Shown here one piece after another: positions 10,410-21,025 of a stretch of 64,000 bases of DNA. The stretch comes from Sporopachydermia quercuum. Taxonomy: Eukaryota > Ascomycota > Sporopachydermiomycetes > Sporopachydermiales > Sporopachydermiaceae. Location of the stretch: contig BCGN01000001.1 of assembly GCA_001599295.1 (NCBI GenBank), forward strand, positions 496,001 to 560,000, read 5' to 3'. Every line of letters begins with the position of its first letter. The first letter of the stretch is position 1. A model generated the notes under the pieces. That model saw only the letters and a program-made list of their open reading frames with translations. It searched no databases and had not been told where the DNA came from. The translations under genes and the position numbers were made by a program.

Positions 10410-11025
10410 GTCGTCGATCTCCCTTCCTTTTTCTCCGACCTCTCAATCCGATCTCACCTTTGGTGTGTATTGGTGTCAAGTTTGATAACTTGTCAGCTTT
10501 AATATCAGCTTTAATGTCAAGTAAAAGAAAAAAAACACGAATGGAATCAACAACTAAAAAGAAAGAGCTATGGTTTCGTGTCTTTGTTGTCCGCTATTAT
10601 TATTTTTTGTCAAGATTGGAGATGAATACAGTTGCTTATCCCGTATCATATTGCAATTCAAAGTTGTATACACGAAATAGAAACACCCAACCCCAATTGT
10701 TACGTGAGTGAAACACCAAAACTGTCCCAAATGAGATACTGTAATAATGAAAATATATGTTCTGTTCACTTGCAAGAGATCTCAGGGAGGGGGACATAAG
10801 ACTGGATTGAAAATAGTAGCTTCTAAAGATGAGGTAGAGAGAGACGTAAAGTCAGCAAGAGGAAGAGAAGTAGGTTAAGCTATGAGAATGGATAGACACT
10901 TTTAAGGAATCGATNCTTTTGCTCATACTATTCGTATTCCTTTTCTAGGCGCTAAAACAATTTTATTTGAATGTGCTTGAAATCATGGTTTTAGTTTTAA
11001 TAACATAGTCAATTAATCTATAAGT
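10410..11025. other. Upstream region of APL4 and 3' region of DUT1
   Basis: It contains overlapping 70-100-codon frames on both strands, none with recognisable protein character. Nothing else is seen. Confidence 0.45.
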
Positions 11026-11522
11026 CTACACACCAGTGCTACCAAATCCACCGGCCCCTCTATCAGTAGTCGTAAGTTCAGCCTCAGAGATAGATTCTAC
11101 GTCAGCGAGAACAATCTTTTCTAAAACCAATTGGGCAATTCTATCACCTTTCTTGACTATTAATAAGTTAGTATTTGCCGAATTCAACTTACCGTGGAGC
11201 ATTTATTAAACTCCATTAACATACTTTCAAAATCCTTTTCCGAATGGTTAAACAAAACAACCTTCACTTCTCCTCTATAATCAGCATCGATAACACCAGC
11301 ACCAGTGGAAATACCATGTTTGACAGCCAAACCTGATCGGGGGGCCACTCTTCCATAAGTACCAGGTGGAACAATAATTGAGATATCAGTAGATACTAGT
11401 CCTTGCCCTTTTCCTGGAATGAGACTATCTTCCGAAGAGTATAAATCGTACCCTGCCGATAATACGGAACCCCGAGTGGGAAGAGTTGCTTTTGGTGATC
11501 TTAGAAACACTTTGAGGGACAT
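11026..11522 (-). CDS. DUT1: dUTP pyrophosphatase, 2 exons
   Basis: Exon 1 is 11522-11225 and exon 2 is 11156-11026, separated by a 68-nt intron with a GTATGT donor, TACTAAC branch and TAG acceptor. The 142-residue product hydrolyses dUTP to dUMP and keeps uracil out of DNA. All five trimeric dUTPase motifs are visible: [40 protein letters not shown] and [10 protein letters not shown]. Splicing at the GTATGT restores [12 protein letters not shown] exactly across the junction. A second donor-like GTAAGT lies 32 nt further into the intron. Its use would leave a 36-nt intron and shift the frame, so it is probably a decoy. The gene is transcribed away from ARG1. Confidence 0.94.
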
Positions 11523-11792
11523 TTTGAATGTTGTTTGATTTCTGAAAATGATTATAAGACCGGATCTATAAACGCACTAGTTTTCTGGTTATTTAACATT
11601 TCTGCCATGCGCGTATAAGAAGATGAAAAGTAACTTGATTCTCATTACAATCATATATCAAGTTTTCGCGTCAAACTCAATTGCCGTGTATACATGATCA
11701 CGTAATCATATAAACAAACCACACAAACACACAAACACCATAGGAAGGGGTTATTCATAATATCAATCATTTTCAGAGATTGAAAATGTAGG

Positions 11793-11799
11793 TGAGTCA
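11793..11799. promoter_or_regulatory. Gcn4-type site TGAGTCA upstream of ARG1
   Basis: A perfect TGAGTCA core lies about 770 bases before the ARG1 start codon and 270 bases before DUT1. General amino acid control of ARG1 by Gcn4 is known in yeasts. The distance is long and the 7-mer can occur by chance, so this is only suggestive. Confidence 0.35.
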
Positions 11800-12098
11800 T
11801 ACATTGAAGTTCCTCTTTGAAGGTTAGTAAACGATAAGAGAACGAGAAGCTGATAACCATACACTGATTTCGTACATAACAAAATATATAGAACAATAGG
11901 TTATATCAACCGCTACCAACTATCTCAGTTTACATATATTTGAAACCGCACTTTAATTAGAAAACAATGATACAATTATATTTTCTAATCCAATTGATTT
12001 TGTTAATTTTGTTAACTGACTTATCTGTCATACATCCCATCCCATTCCTATCCTGCAGTAGATGCAGATCACCCTAAACTTTGCACTCAAAACACATG

Positions 12099-12355
12099 GT
12101 AAGAATCAAATATCAACTAGCAACTAGTAATGATTGAATAATACAAATTTTTTTCTTCACTTTCTGCTAAAATTCAAAGGTTCCCAAAAATATCATATCT
12201 TTCATAACATTTTAATTGAAATTTTGCTTTTTTTTTTTTGACATCTCCATCCTCAACTCATAGTTCATTCATAATTCATTCATAAAACTTCTCCCATAAA
12301 AATTCGATTGGTTGACTATCCATATTAGGAAAGTAACTAACTAACAAATTTTCAG
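12099..12355 (+). other. Possible intron in the ARG1 5' leader
   Basis: A GTAAGA donor directly follows an ATG at 12096. A TAACTAACTAAC branch-like stretch, pyrimidines and a TTTCAG acceptor end the 257-nt segment. After removal, that ATG would open a 44-codon upstream reading frame stopping at 12493, 68 bases before the ARG1 start. No protein similarity is seen in it. Evidence is from splice signals only. Confidence 0.4.
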
Positions 12356-12561
12356 GGTGATCGACAGAGGAGGAATACCTCTGGACGTTTTTCTTTGAAC
12401 ATCTTTGATAATTTGATTTTTAGTTTCATCATAATTAGGAGCAATAATCAATTGAATTTTTTATTTGTCAGCAGGTATAATTTTTCTTATTGATTGATAA
12501 TATAGCATTATAATTAGTGAGTTATATTGTATTTATAGTAAAATATATAATTGTCAGCAGA

Positions 12562-13818
12562 ATGTCGAAGGGAAAAGTTTGTCTTGCTTACTCTGGAGGT
12601 TTAGATACCTCCATTATCCTTGCTTGGTTATTGGAACAAGGATACGAAGTCATTGCCTTTATGGCCAATATTGGTCAAGAAGAAGATTTTGATGCTGCTA
12701 GAGAAAAAGCTTTGAAGATTGGAGCTACGAAATATGTCTTGGTAGACGTTAGAGAAGAATTTGTCAAGGAATTATGTTTCCCTGCCATCCAAGTCAATGC
12801 TATCTACGAAAATGTTTATCTTTTAGGAACTTCCTTGGCTAGACCTGTTATCGCTAAAGCTCAAATCAAGGTTGCTCAAGAAGAAGGCTGTTTTGCTGTT
12901 TCTCATGGTTGTACTGGTAAGGGTAATGATCAGGTTAGATTTGAATTGAGTTTCTATGCTTTACAACCTGACATCAAGGTCATTGCTCCATGGAGAGATC
13001 CTGAATTTTTCAACAGATTTGCTGGAAGAAACGATCTCCTAGAGTATGCTGCTGAAAAGGACATTCCAGTTGCTCAAACTAAAGCTAAGCCTTGGTCAAC
13101 TGATGAAAACTTGGCTCATATTTCTTTTGAAGCAGGTATTTTGGAAGACCCCAATACCACCCCTCCTAAGGATATGTGGAAACTCACGGTTGATCCTACT
13201 GATGCACCTGATATACCAGAAGATATTACTATAGTTTTCAACAAGGGTATTCCCACTTCCTTGAAGTACTCTGATGATAACGGTGCTACTATTACTGAAG
13301 TTACTGAACCCGTTGAGCTCTTCCTTACAGCTAACAAGATCGCTCGTAGAAATGGTGTTGGTAGAATCGATATTGTTGAAAACAGATTCATTGGTATCAA
13401 GTCTAGAGGTTGTTACGAAACTCCCGGTTTAACCATCCTTCGATCTGCCCACATTGATTTGGAAGGTCTTGTTATGGACCGTGAAGTCAGAGCCATTAGA
13501 GATACTTTTGTCACTCCTTCTTATTCTCGTCAATTATACAATGGTATGTACTACACTCCCGAATGTGAATATGTTAGATCAATGATTCCTCCTTCTCAAG
13601 AAACTGTCAATGGTGTTGTCAGAGCTAGATTATATAAAGGTTCTTTCAGCATCTTAGGTAGATACTCTGATACCGAAAAGCTTTATGATGCTACTGAATC
13701 TTCTATGGATGAATTAGAAGGTTTCGAACCTCAAGACACTACTGGTTTCATTGCTGTTCAAGCTATCAGAATCAAGAAATACGGTGAAACCAAGTTGGCC
13801 AAAGGTGAATCTTTGTAA
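12562..13818 (+). CDS. ARG1: Argininosuccinate synthase
   Basis: This 418-residue enzyme ligates citrulline and aspartate using ATP, the penultimate step of arginine synthesis in the cytosol. The N-terminal ATP-pyrophosphatase P-loop AYSGGLDTS is at residues 8-16. The conserved SHGCTGKGNDQVRFE segment and the APWRD motif follow, and the C-terminal part carries the family's RGCYETPG stretch. The length equals that of other fungal enzymes (about 420). The codon choice (GGT, GCT, AAG, TTG) is visibly biased compared with neighbours, suggesting high expression. It is divergent from DUT1 and in the same window as ARG7, another arginine gene. Confidence 0.97.
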   Translation: MSKGKVCLAYSGGLDTSIILAWLLEQGYEVIAFMANIGQEEDFDAAREKALKIGATKYVLVDVREEFVKELCFPAIQVNAIYENVYLLGTSLARPVIAKAQIKVAQEEGCFAVSHGCTGKGNDQVRFELSFYALQPDIKVIAPWRDPEFFNRFAGRNDLLEYAAEKDIPVAQTKAKPWSTDENLAHISFEAGILEDPNTTPPKDMWKLTVDPTDAPDIPEDITIVFNKGIPTSLKYSDDNGATITEVTEPVELFLTANKIARRNGVGRIDIVENRFIGIKSRGCYETPGLTILRSAHIDLEGLVMDREVRAIRDTFVTPSYSRQLYNGMYYTPECEYVRSMIPPSQETVNGVVRARLYKGSFSILGRYSDTEKLYDATESSMDELEGFEPQDTTGFIAVQAIRIKKYGETKLAKGESL

Positions 13819-14224
13819 ATTGTCTGTCTCCGCTTTTGATATATGTATTTAAATTTATAAAATTTCACATAAATATAATATCTTTGTTGTAACTATGAGA
13901 TTATTATGGAATTCATCAGCTGAAACTACCAGTAGTTGGATCAATCTCATCATAGAGCTAAGTTGTTACGCATATTCTATGCATATTCCAATTGTACTTC
14001 CACAAGTTGTGGAGTAAAAAGGTAAAATGAGTGTAGTTTATCAAATAGTTACAAAGTACTGAGGAAATCAACATTAAGAAACATAAATATATAATCCGTA
14101 CTATCATAACATCATAAATCATATAATGACCAGTGCTATAAAAAATTGTCATCGAATAGATGAATTGAATAAATACAACAAAGAAACAAGAAAACAAAAC
14201 GTCCTAATAACCCTTTCTATAANA
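13819..14224. other. Convergent spacer ARG1 / SIT4
   Basis: AT-rich 3' regions of two convergent genes. A short minus-strand frame of 79 codons here is hydrophobic low-complexity translation and is not called. Confidence 0.45.
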
Positions 14225-15286
14225 TCATAAGAAATATTCGCTTCTGGAAGCTTTTTGGGGAGCCATTTTCAAAGTATCATCAGGTACAGCACTAAATATC
14301 TTGAAAGTTGGCCCACAATCTCCACCTTTACCGTCTGTAATTTTATCGACTTTCATTACACTAGCGACATTACCACACCTATAGCAATAGTTAGGCGCAC
14401 TCCACACCGTCACCACATCTTTATCTTTGAAATGATATCTAAACCCTTCCATCACTAACTGATGCGCTCGGGCAACTAGATTTAAGTTGTTCACATGATT
14501 GAATTCTCTTGCTACTCGTTCTCCAAACAGCCAACCGGCACCTCTAGATGAAACAGCCCAAGTTTCAACGTTATCAGGATCAGACCAAACAAGATCACAG
14601 AATCCACCTTCATGGGGAACTTCTTGAGCTCTGCTTAAAACCCTAATTTGATCCAACATGCGAATTTCTGGTGAAAGTCCTCCGTGAACACATAAAATCT
14701 TACCATCAATGATAGCGGAAAGTGTGAGGAAATCAAATACTTGGCAACAATATTTCCAAACGGTGGTACTTCCATATTTATTCAAACATTCTTCATAAAA
14801 CCCATATACTTGAGTGATTTGACGAGATTCATGATTGCCACGAACTAACGTTATTCGTTGAGGATATTTCACCTTTAGGCACATCAACAATGTGAAAGTT
14901 TCCAAACTAAAGTAACCTCTATCTACATAATCTCCCAAAAATATATAATTAACTTGATCAGGAAGTCCACCACTTATGCGAAATAATTCCAATAGATCAT
15001 GAAATTGACCATGAATATCACTATGGGTTATGTTAGTGCTGTTTCCGTAACTGCTGTCGAGAAAAAAAAGCGAATCCATGATTGATCAAATCTCAAAGCC
15101 AGAATATCTTCATTTACTCAGTAACACTTACCCACAAACTGTCACAGGAGTCTGCACAGGTTGAATATTCGACTCCTCCATTAGTAGTTCTTTAACCATT
15201 TCGCATAGTTGTTTCATATCAGATTCTGGTAGAGGTTCACATTTTTTCACCTCTTCCAGCCATTGGTCAGGGCCTCGTTCTGGCAT
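14225..15286 (-). CDS. SIT4: PP2A-like Ser/Thr phosphatase catalytic subunit Sit4 (PP6), 2 exons
   Basis: Exon 1 is 15286-15132 and exon 2 is 15020-14225, with a 111-nt intron (GTAAGT donor, CACTAAC branch, CATAG acceptor). The intron falls inside the metal-binding GDIHG motif, which splicing restores. Product length is 316 residues (Sit4 is 311). The other phosphatase signatures are present: [25 protein letters not shown] and the [11 protein letters not shown] segment. The C-terminal EYFL is the PP2A-family methylation tail. The opening [16 protein letters not shown] and the phrase [18 protein letters not shown] match Sit4 rather than Pph21, Pph3 or Ppg1. Sit4 acts with SAP subunits in the G1/S transition and in TORC1 signalling. 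Without splicing, only the 14225-15079 frame is visible and the first 50 residues are lost. Confidence 0.95.
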
Positions 15287-16224
15287 ATTGGAATTCGAAT
15301 GATGCTATCTATGCTTATGAATTATGAGTATTAACCGATGTAAATCTTATTCAATAATAGGATGGTTTGATTGGCTTGAAAAGCCAGAAGGAGAGTCGAT
15401 GACTTTATCAACAAGCTCTTCTTTTGCTTGCCTGTCTAACTAAACCTTTATTATATTCGCTTCTCACTGAGTGAATATGTTAGACCACCTCTCTCAATAC
15501 AAACCAGAACAAAACGACAGATGCTGATTTGTATTACAAATCTACTCACGTTTTACTATAATAAATTGCTTGAAACAATGTTCTATTAATGCTTCTTGCA
15601 AGTTTACTTTTAATTTCTTATCATTTATGTGTGTGCAATGAGTTCGCCATTTACTAGTAGAAAGTCTCCCTCTATAGGTCCTGTCTGTCCTATCTGGTTG
15701 TCCAATCTCACAACAACCATACATGGCTTTAAATCTACTCGCTATTGAGTAGACAGACAAAAGCATAGAGTGATGGTGTATTTTGACGTCTCATTTCGTT
15801 CAAGGGTTACCCGGATGAATGGAGCAGAAAAAAGTGAGTAACATGCATATTTTTGATTACATAATAATAGTGTGGGTAAACTAGACCGTAGGTATTTGTT
15901 TGATAAGATATGAAGCTAATGAAGAGCTACAGAGTGAGTGCATTCTAAAAGAGGTATCAAATTGATTAGTTCACAAAGTGAATAAATTAATATATTTGTA
16001 TGTACGTATAGGTATAATAAAATACAACAAGTGCCTGAATACACTGTTTGATGAGCAGAAATGGGTTAGTAGAAAGCATACTGATGGGCACCCGCGTGGT
16101 AGGAGGACCATTATAATTCATAGACGATGATTTGCAGACTGTCAAACTGGAGGTATAGGATACAATGAGTGGTAAAGATCTTTGTTTTGTTTCTGCAATA
16201 AACAACCATTTATATAACTTTGAG
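15287..16224. other. Spacer between THP1 and SIT4 with an uncertain minus-strand exon-like stretch
   Basis: It contains the SIT4 promoter and THP1 3' region. A 74-codon minus frame (15766-15542) ends right after a GTGAGT donor-like site at 15548. A 25-codon open stretch ending near 15321 follows after a CAG. The two do not join in one frame, so no gene is called. Confidence 0.35.
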
Positions 16225-18060
16225 TTAATGAAGCATCCATTCTTCTTCTGGTATAGGCTTTGAGTACTTCTTATTGAACAATTGACTGACATTCATAACC
16301 GGATCAGACCTACTAAGACCTACCATTCGTCTCTTGATGTACAAGAAACCACGAACATATCCTTGAGAAATAAGACTAGTACATAAACCCTCAATTTCTA
16401 AATCAACGTCATTTTGTCCTTTAATTCTGTTTTCAGCACCCTCTAGAGACTCTCTTAGTAATAGTCCTGACATTGGAACAAGATTCAACTCCTGTTCGAA
16501 AGTATGATTAGCACCCAGAATGGTATCTAAAAGCTGCTTCAAACCGTAGAGATTATTCTGTAGCTTTATCCCATTAGTTGTATTTCCGGTTTGAAATCCA
16601 TTTTGGACGAAGAAGCCAGATACATTTTCTGCGCCCTGTATAGTTGAAAATAATAGTGCATGCTTAATCAAATCATAAGGTAATTCATGACTATTCATAA
16701 CGCTAAGTTGAAAGTTTGCTAACTGACTAATTAAAGATCGCATGATTAGTAGAGGAAAAGTATTCATAATCAATATTAGCACTTCATGGCTGTGAAAATA
16801 CTGATGATAATTGGTTATATGAGTGATATATTGCCCAAAGTTTCCGTACTTCACACTTTCAACTAAAGGGAGTATTTCGTCCTGTAACCCAAATACTGCT
16901 AGAGTTTGCCTTTTGGGTAAAATGCCTCTGATTATGGAACAAATAGATAAATACCTCAGGATTCGTCTAGTGTTTCGTTTAGTACTTGATACATTTAAAT
17001 TTCCATTAACATCATTCAATATTTCCTTAAAAGCAGTGAACAGATGATTGTAAGATTGGGAGAAGTTGTATTCCAGTATGTAGTACTTTCCAATTGCATA
17101 GCGATACTCAATCATTTCGCTCTTCGGATAATCAGAATACTTCAAATCAGATGGGCTGTATCTACCAAACGCATCAACACTTGTTTGACGTTTGCTCACG
17201 GAAGATGGGTCAACAGAATTTTTTAGTGTGTTGTCAATTGCAGCCAATACAGGCTTGAATAAGTTATAAGTTTTATTATGCATGAATATTCTAAACTGCT
17301 GATTGGTAACAAAAAACAATAACCCTTTCTTCGTTGACCAGAGCTTTTGTTGCTTTGGTGGTATATTGCTACCACTGTAATTAATATTTTGCCCCGCTGG
17401 AGATGAATCATTTCCTACTATTTTTCGATCGTTCCTTATAGTACCGGATATGTTGTTCAATAGAAAGGCTATTCTTGATGATCTCGGGGGTTGTTTAAAT
17501 GTTGGAGAGTAAACATCGTCCAACTTCATAGATAATGGGACCACCAATTTGATAATTGACTTTAAAACTCTTTGGAATAGAATACCAATGCTATTAGAGT
17601 AGCATGAGCTTAAAACTGAGAATATAGCTTCCAATAATTCAAAAGTCAAACATTCATCTTGTGGATTGACGTTCTTACAGAAGTTTAGGTATTCTTTAAC
17701 TAAAGCATCAAATGATGGCCAATCTCCATCAAAAAACTTAGTTTTTGCAATAACCGCCTCGATTTTTATTTTATTCTAGAATATATTAGTAGATAAACAA
17801 CAGAATAAAAGCAATCGAGTAAGAAATAATATTCCACGTTTACTAATTACCGAGGAGGTACCATTAACCTCAAATCAGCTCACTTGACTTACCTCTATAA
17901 TGTTGTTTTGTAGAGATGCTACATGACCGTCAGTCAAGGTAAATGTAAACAAAGTATCAAGTCCTAGTTGCAATTCAAGTAGTTTCTGTGGATTTTGAGT
18001 GTATTCATTAGTAGAATTTTTGATCTGGTTCAGCAAAGTTTGAACATCAATGATACGCAT
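16225..18060 (-). CDS. THP1: TREX-2 mRNA-export subunit Thp1 (PCI domain), 2 exons
   Basis: Exon 1 is 18060-17893 and exon 2 is 17775-16225. The 117-nt intron has a GTAAGT donor, a TACTAAT branch and a CTAG acceptor. The 572-residue product carries a PCI domain in its C-terminal half. The segment MIEYRYAIGKYYILEYNFSQ and the later VKYGNFGQYITHITNYHQYF match Thp1 (IEYRYLLGRYYLL; VRYGNIQGVSLWLRQNERHL). LPYDLIKHALLFS and the winged-helix-like end also agree. Thp1 pairs with Sac3, Sus1 and Sem1 at the nuclear pore basket to couple transcription with mRNA export. The protein is about 115 residues longer than S. cerevisiae Thp1, mainly because of Ser/Asn-rich linkers around residues 130-200. Confidence 0.9.
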
Positions 18061-18898
18061 CTTCAATGTCTAATCAAAATCTACCAAGATCTGCCTACGC
18101 AGTACACAATCAAATGTGGGTCGAAATGGTCACTATTGAGTTTTTCTAGTTACCTTCTCGACAGCCTAATTTGAAACAAATACATATTTATCTGTATAGA
18201 TAATCATATATGAACATTATAAGAAGTATAGAAACCAAATCAATATCATTGTTTATTTTATGTTGCGCACCCTGCGTTTTTTCGTTTTTAGGCATTCCAC
18301 ATGGTCTCCGCTATTTGATTACAGCAAATATTTCGGAAACTATTTACCATGGAGCTCATCTTCAGGTGGTGGAAGCATCAAACCAATATACTTATCTGGA
18401 GGAATTAACGTTGGCAAGGATAGAATTGTATATGACTTAGAATAAACAAGTCGAATGGGAATGAAAGGAAACTGGATTGAAAGAGGTTGTTTTTGGTAAA
18501 TAATGATCAACTAGAGAAAGGCAAAGGTTTAAAGCTGACGGTTTGCAATAACATGATCTTTCGCTGGAATTAGAAACCATTGTATTGTATGTTGAAGAGA
18601 AATAAGATAGGAGGATCAATGTGCCGATTTATTAGCAAATAGAACAGAGTGGACTATTTAGGAAGGTTTTATGAGTTAGTGAGAGTTTCCTCCTCCATAG
18701 ACATTGCTTTGCTCTCCAGAAACCAAGTAGATATAGGTACCAGAAGACATCTCATATCTTCCAATCAACCATTCTATGTTCGATTAAGTACTAACGCTGA
18801 AAATCACAGATCATATTAGAGTCATTTTATTCTAACTGATAGAGGGTAGTTTTACTTGAGAGAATTTATTATACCGTTTGTTCTTCAAGTAAGACAGT
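18061..18898. other. Divergent spacer THP1 / orphan gene
   Basis: It holds a small plus-strand frame listed separately. A TACTAAC at 18789-18795 is followed by a CAG at 18809. This looks like the end of an intron, perhaps in the leader of the gene starting at 18899. Confidence 0.45.
18260..18445 (+). CDS. Possible small mitochondrial-type protein (61 aa)
   Basis: The frame begins MLRTLRFFVFRHS, which looks like an Arg-rich amphipathic mitochondrial leader. A Ser/Gly stretch (SSSSGGGS) and a short hydrophilic end follow. I recognise no family. An overlapping frame of 76 codons exists in another phase. The call rests only on composition, and chance is a serious alternative. Confidence 0.25.
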   Translation: MLRTLRFFVFRHSTWSPLFDYSKYFGNYLPWSSSSGGGSIKPIYLSGGINVGKDRIVYDLE

Positions 18899-20200
18899 AT
18901 GGAAAAACCAGGACTTCCTTTAACACCAGTTAGAGATTCTAGAGGGTTGATATTGCAAAGAAATGGTCGCAATGTTGACAACGATAAAATGAAAAAGATC
19001 AAGACTCGTCTTGCAGATGCAGGAATTTTAAGGAAAGAGCAAGGAGAAGAGTTTGTTGTTTTAAACAATTCAGAAGAATCTTCTCACAATTTGTACTCAA
19101 AGCTATCAAACTCCCAAACAGTTTATATTCATTCAACAGAACATCAATTAAAACAATCTATTGAAAACAAAATCAAGAACGACATAAATGAAGGTACTGT
19201 TATTAAAGTTCAANTGCTTAGAAACGAACTCAACACAGATATGTTTGTATCCTCAAATTCAGAAGAGAATAGTGCTTGGTATCAACAATATGGAATACCC
19301 ATTCAATATAGATTAGGTCCTATTGGTTCAAAGAGTGAGCTTGTAGATGCTAAATTTTTTACTGAAGGTGAAATAACTAGTTCTCCCGTTTATCGTATGT
19401 TTTTGTTAGCAAATACAATATTTCTAGAAGAGGGGAAGGATAAGAGTAAGAGTAAGGGTAACGCAGCAGTAAAAGCTAGAAAGAGTGCTTTGGATAGGAG
19501 TATCAAATCTCTCAAATCAAACTCAAGGGGCAAAGAAAGAGAAGTGTTAAAAGATAAGTCAAAAGGCTCAGGAAAGATAAAATCTAAATCAAAACCAAAG
19601 ACCAAGTCAAAATCTAAAATGAAAGATAAGCCCAAAGAAAGAGCAAAAGAAAGAAACGGCAACAAGACAAACAATATAGAATCGAAGAAAGATAATGCCA
19701 ATGTGAGTGCACATAGAAATGACCGGAAAGATTTAAGAGAAAGCTCAACTATGAATAAAGTGTCGTCAAAATCGAGGTCAAGATCAAGGAGGACGAGACA
19801 ATCTAAGAATAAATTATCTGAAACGAATATATCTGAGCAGAAAAGCTCATCAAAAGCAGATGCCAACTACATTTCTAAAACAAACATTCAGCTGAATAGG
19901 GATCAAACAAATCTCAAGAGTACCGAGAAAACAGAAAAAGACGATTCGGTTAACAAGAGAAGGAAAGACTCTAGAAAACAGTTTAAAAATAAAAAAGAGT
20001 CAGGAAGATCAGACCAGAAAGGCCAAAAACCTGAGAAACCATCATCTAAACCTGGATTGAAACCCAAATCAGAAGATATCACCGATAACCCAAGTTGTAA
20101 AGGAAANAGTTCCTCAAGCCAAGTCAGTGAAACGGACAATTCATCTCAGAATAAGAAGCATCAAAACAGGAAACGAAAACCTAAGCGTTCAAACGACTGA
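18899..20200 (+). CDS. Unrecognised protein with Lys/Ser-rich low-complexity C-terminus
   Basis: The 433-residue frame has two parts. Residues 1-180 are ordinary globular sequence (for example MEKPGLPLTPVRDSRGLIL and WYQQYGIPIQYRLGPIGSKS). Residues 185-433 are almost entirely Lys, Ser, Arg, Asn, Asp and Glu, with repeated KSKSK and KDK units and an RKRKPKRS end that would serve as a nuclear or nucleolar signal. Such tails occur in nucleolar ribosome-assembly and RNA-binding proteins. I do not recognise the N-terminal domain and propose no specific function. Two N bases give two unknown residues. The start is the first ATG; a possible leader intron lies upstream. Confidence 0.7.
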   Translation: MEKPGLPLTPVRDSRGLILQRNGRNVDNDKMKKIKTRLADAGILRKEQGEEFVVLNNSEESSHNLYSKLSNSQTVYIHSTEHQLKQSIENKIKNDINEGTVIKVQXLRNELNTDMFVSSNSEENSAWYQQYGIPIQYRLGPIGSKSELVDAKFFTEGEITSSPVYRMFLLANTIFLEEGKDKSKSKGNAAVKARKSALDRSIKSLKSNSRGKEREVLKDKSKGSGKIKSKSKPKTKSKSKMKDKPKERAKERNGNKTNNIESKKDNANVSAHRNDRKDLRESSTMNKVSSKSRSRSRRTRQSKNKLSETNISEQKSSSKADANYISKTNIQLNRDQTNLKSTEKTEKDDSVNKRRKDSRKQFKNKKESGRSDQKGQKPEKPSSKPGLKPKSEDITDNPSCKGXSSSSQVSETDNSSQNKKHQNRKRKPKRSND

Positions 20201-21025
20201 GCTTATATTTACATCTACCTTGAGACACGATTCACTGGATTGATTGATACTGATCAGTTTCAATACTTTTTCTAGTGGGCTTTTCATAAAGAATTGGAAC
20301 TTTGTTGAAGTAAGCTTTTTTATTAGACAAAGTTTACTGACAAATTTTTCTTCGAGGATTTGATGTCTGTGAGATCAGTCTATGCTTTAAGGCCTCTAAG
20401 GTCTTTTAACATTTTTTTTTGTTCGTTTGATAATTAAGCCGATAATAATGAGAATGTCATCACTTACGAGTATTCGTTGGACATGATACCAAAACAAAGA
20501 ATTAGGCGTTGTTAGCTCATTGTACTCATGAAATTACAAGATCTTGTCAGATTAATGAATAGCATAAGAAGCATTCAGATGGTAAAGTCTACACTTCTTA
20601 CAGTTCACACTCAACAGTCTAATTTCAATGGCATTTTAGAGGTAATTGGATGATCAGTACCTCTAATGCATCCTCTGAAGAAGCTCTAATATTGTGCGTG
20701 GGTCTCTGTAATTGGAGTATAGAATTGTCTTTCTTGATACCTTTTTTAAAAATAAACCTACGAGCAATCAACAATTGTAGTAAACAGTGATCAAACAATT
20801 GTTTAACCTGTTAGAAGATTAATTTTATTAGTACTCTATCTCATATAAATGATTACATCAATTCACATTCTAAGCATATAAAACCATCCTTGATACTCAG
20901 ATAATTTATTAAAACACAAAAATTTCCATCTAGTAAATAGGTGAACAACCGTGATCGAAATTCATTTAATTGAAATACTCTCTTCCGGCATTCGAAAATT
21001 CGTTATCGCTTGATTTCTAGTCCGC
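20201..21025. other. Convergent spacer
   Basis: No gene is seen. A 24-codon plus-strand frame that begins MSVRSVYALRPLRSF at about 20361 resembles a presequence, but it has no clear donor and no continuation. Confidence 0.4.

Larger units (their letters stand above)
11523..12561. promoter_or_regulatory. Divergent promoter DUT1 / ARG1
   Basis: This 1-kb spacer holds a Gcn4-type site, a probable leader intron of ARG1 and a run of 11 T residues near 12230. An in-frame upstream ATG at 12517 would add 15 hydrophobic residues to ARG1. It is not used in the call because the family begins with MSKGKVCLAYSGG. Confidence 0.6.

Noticed and set aside
10403-10711. 102-codon plus-strand frame upstream of APL4
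   Set aside because: It overlaps the APL4 start and promoter, and its composition is random-like.
12517-12561. In-frame upstream ATG adding 15 residues to ARG1
   Set aside because: Argininosuccinate synthases begin at the MSKGKV-type start, and the extension is AT-rich leader translation.
15987-16292. 101-codon minus-strand frame at the THP1 3' end
   Set aside because: It overlaps the THP1 end in another phase and shows no protein character.
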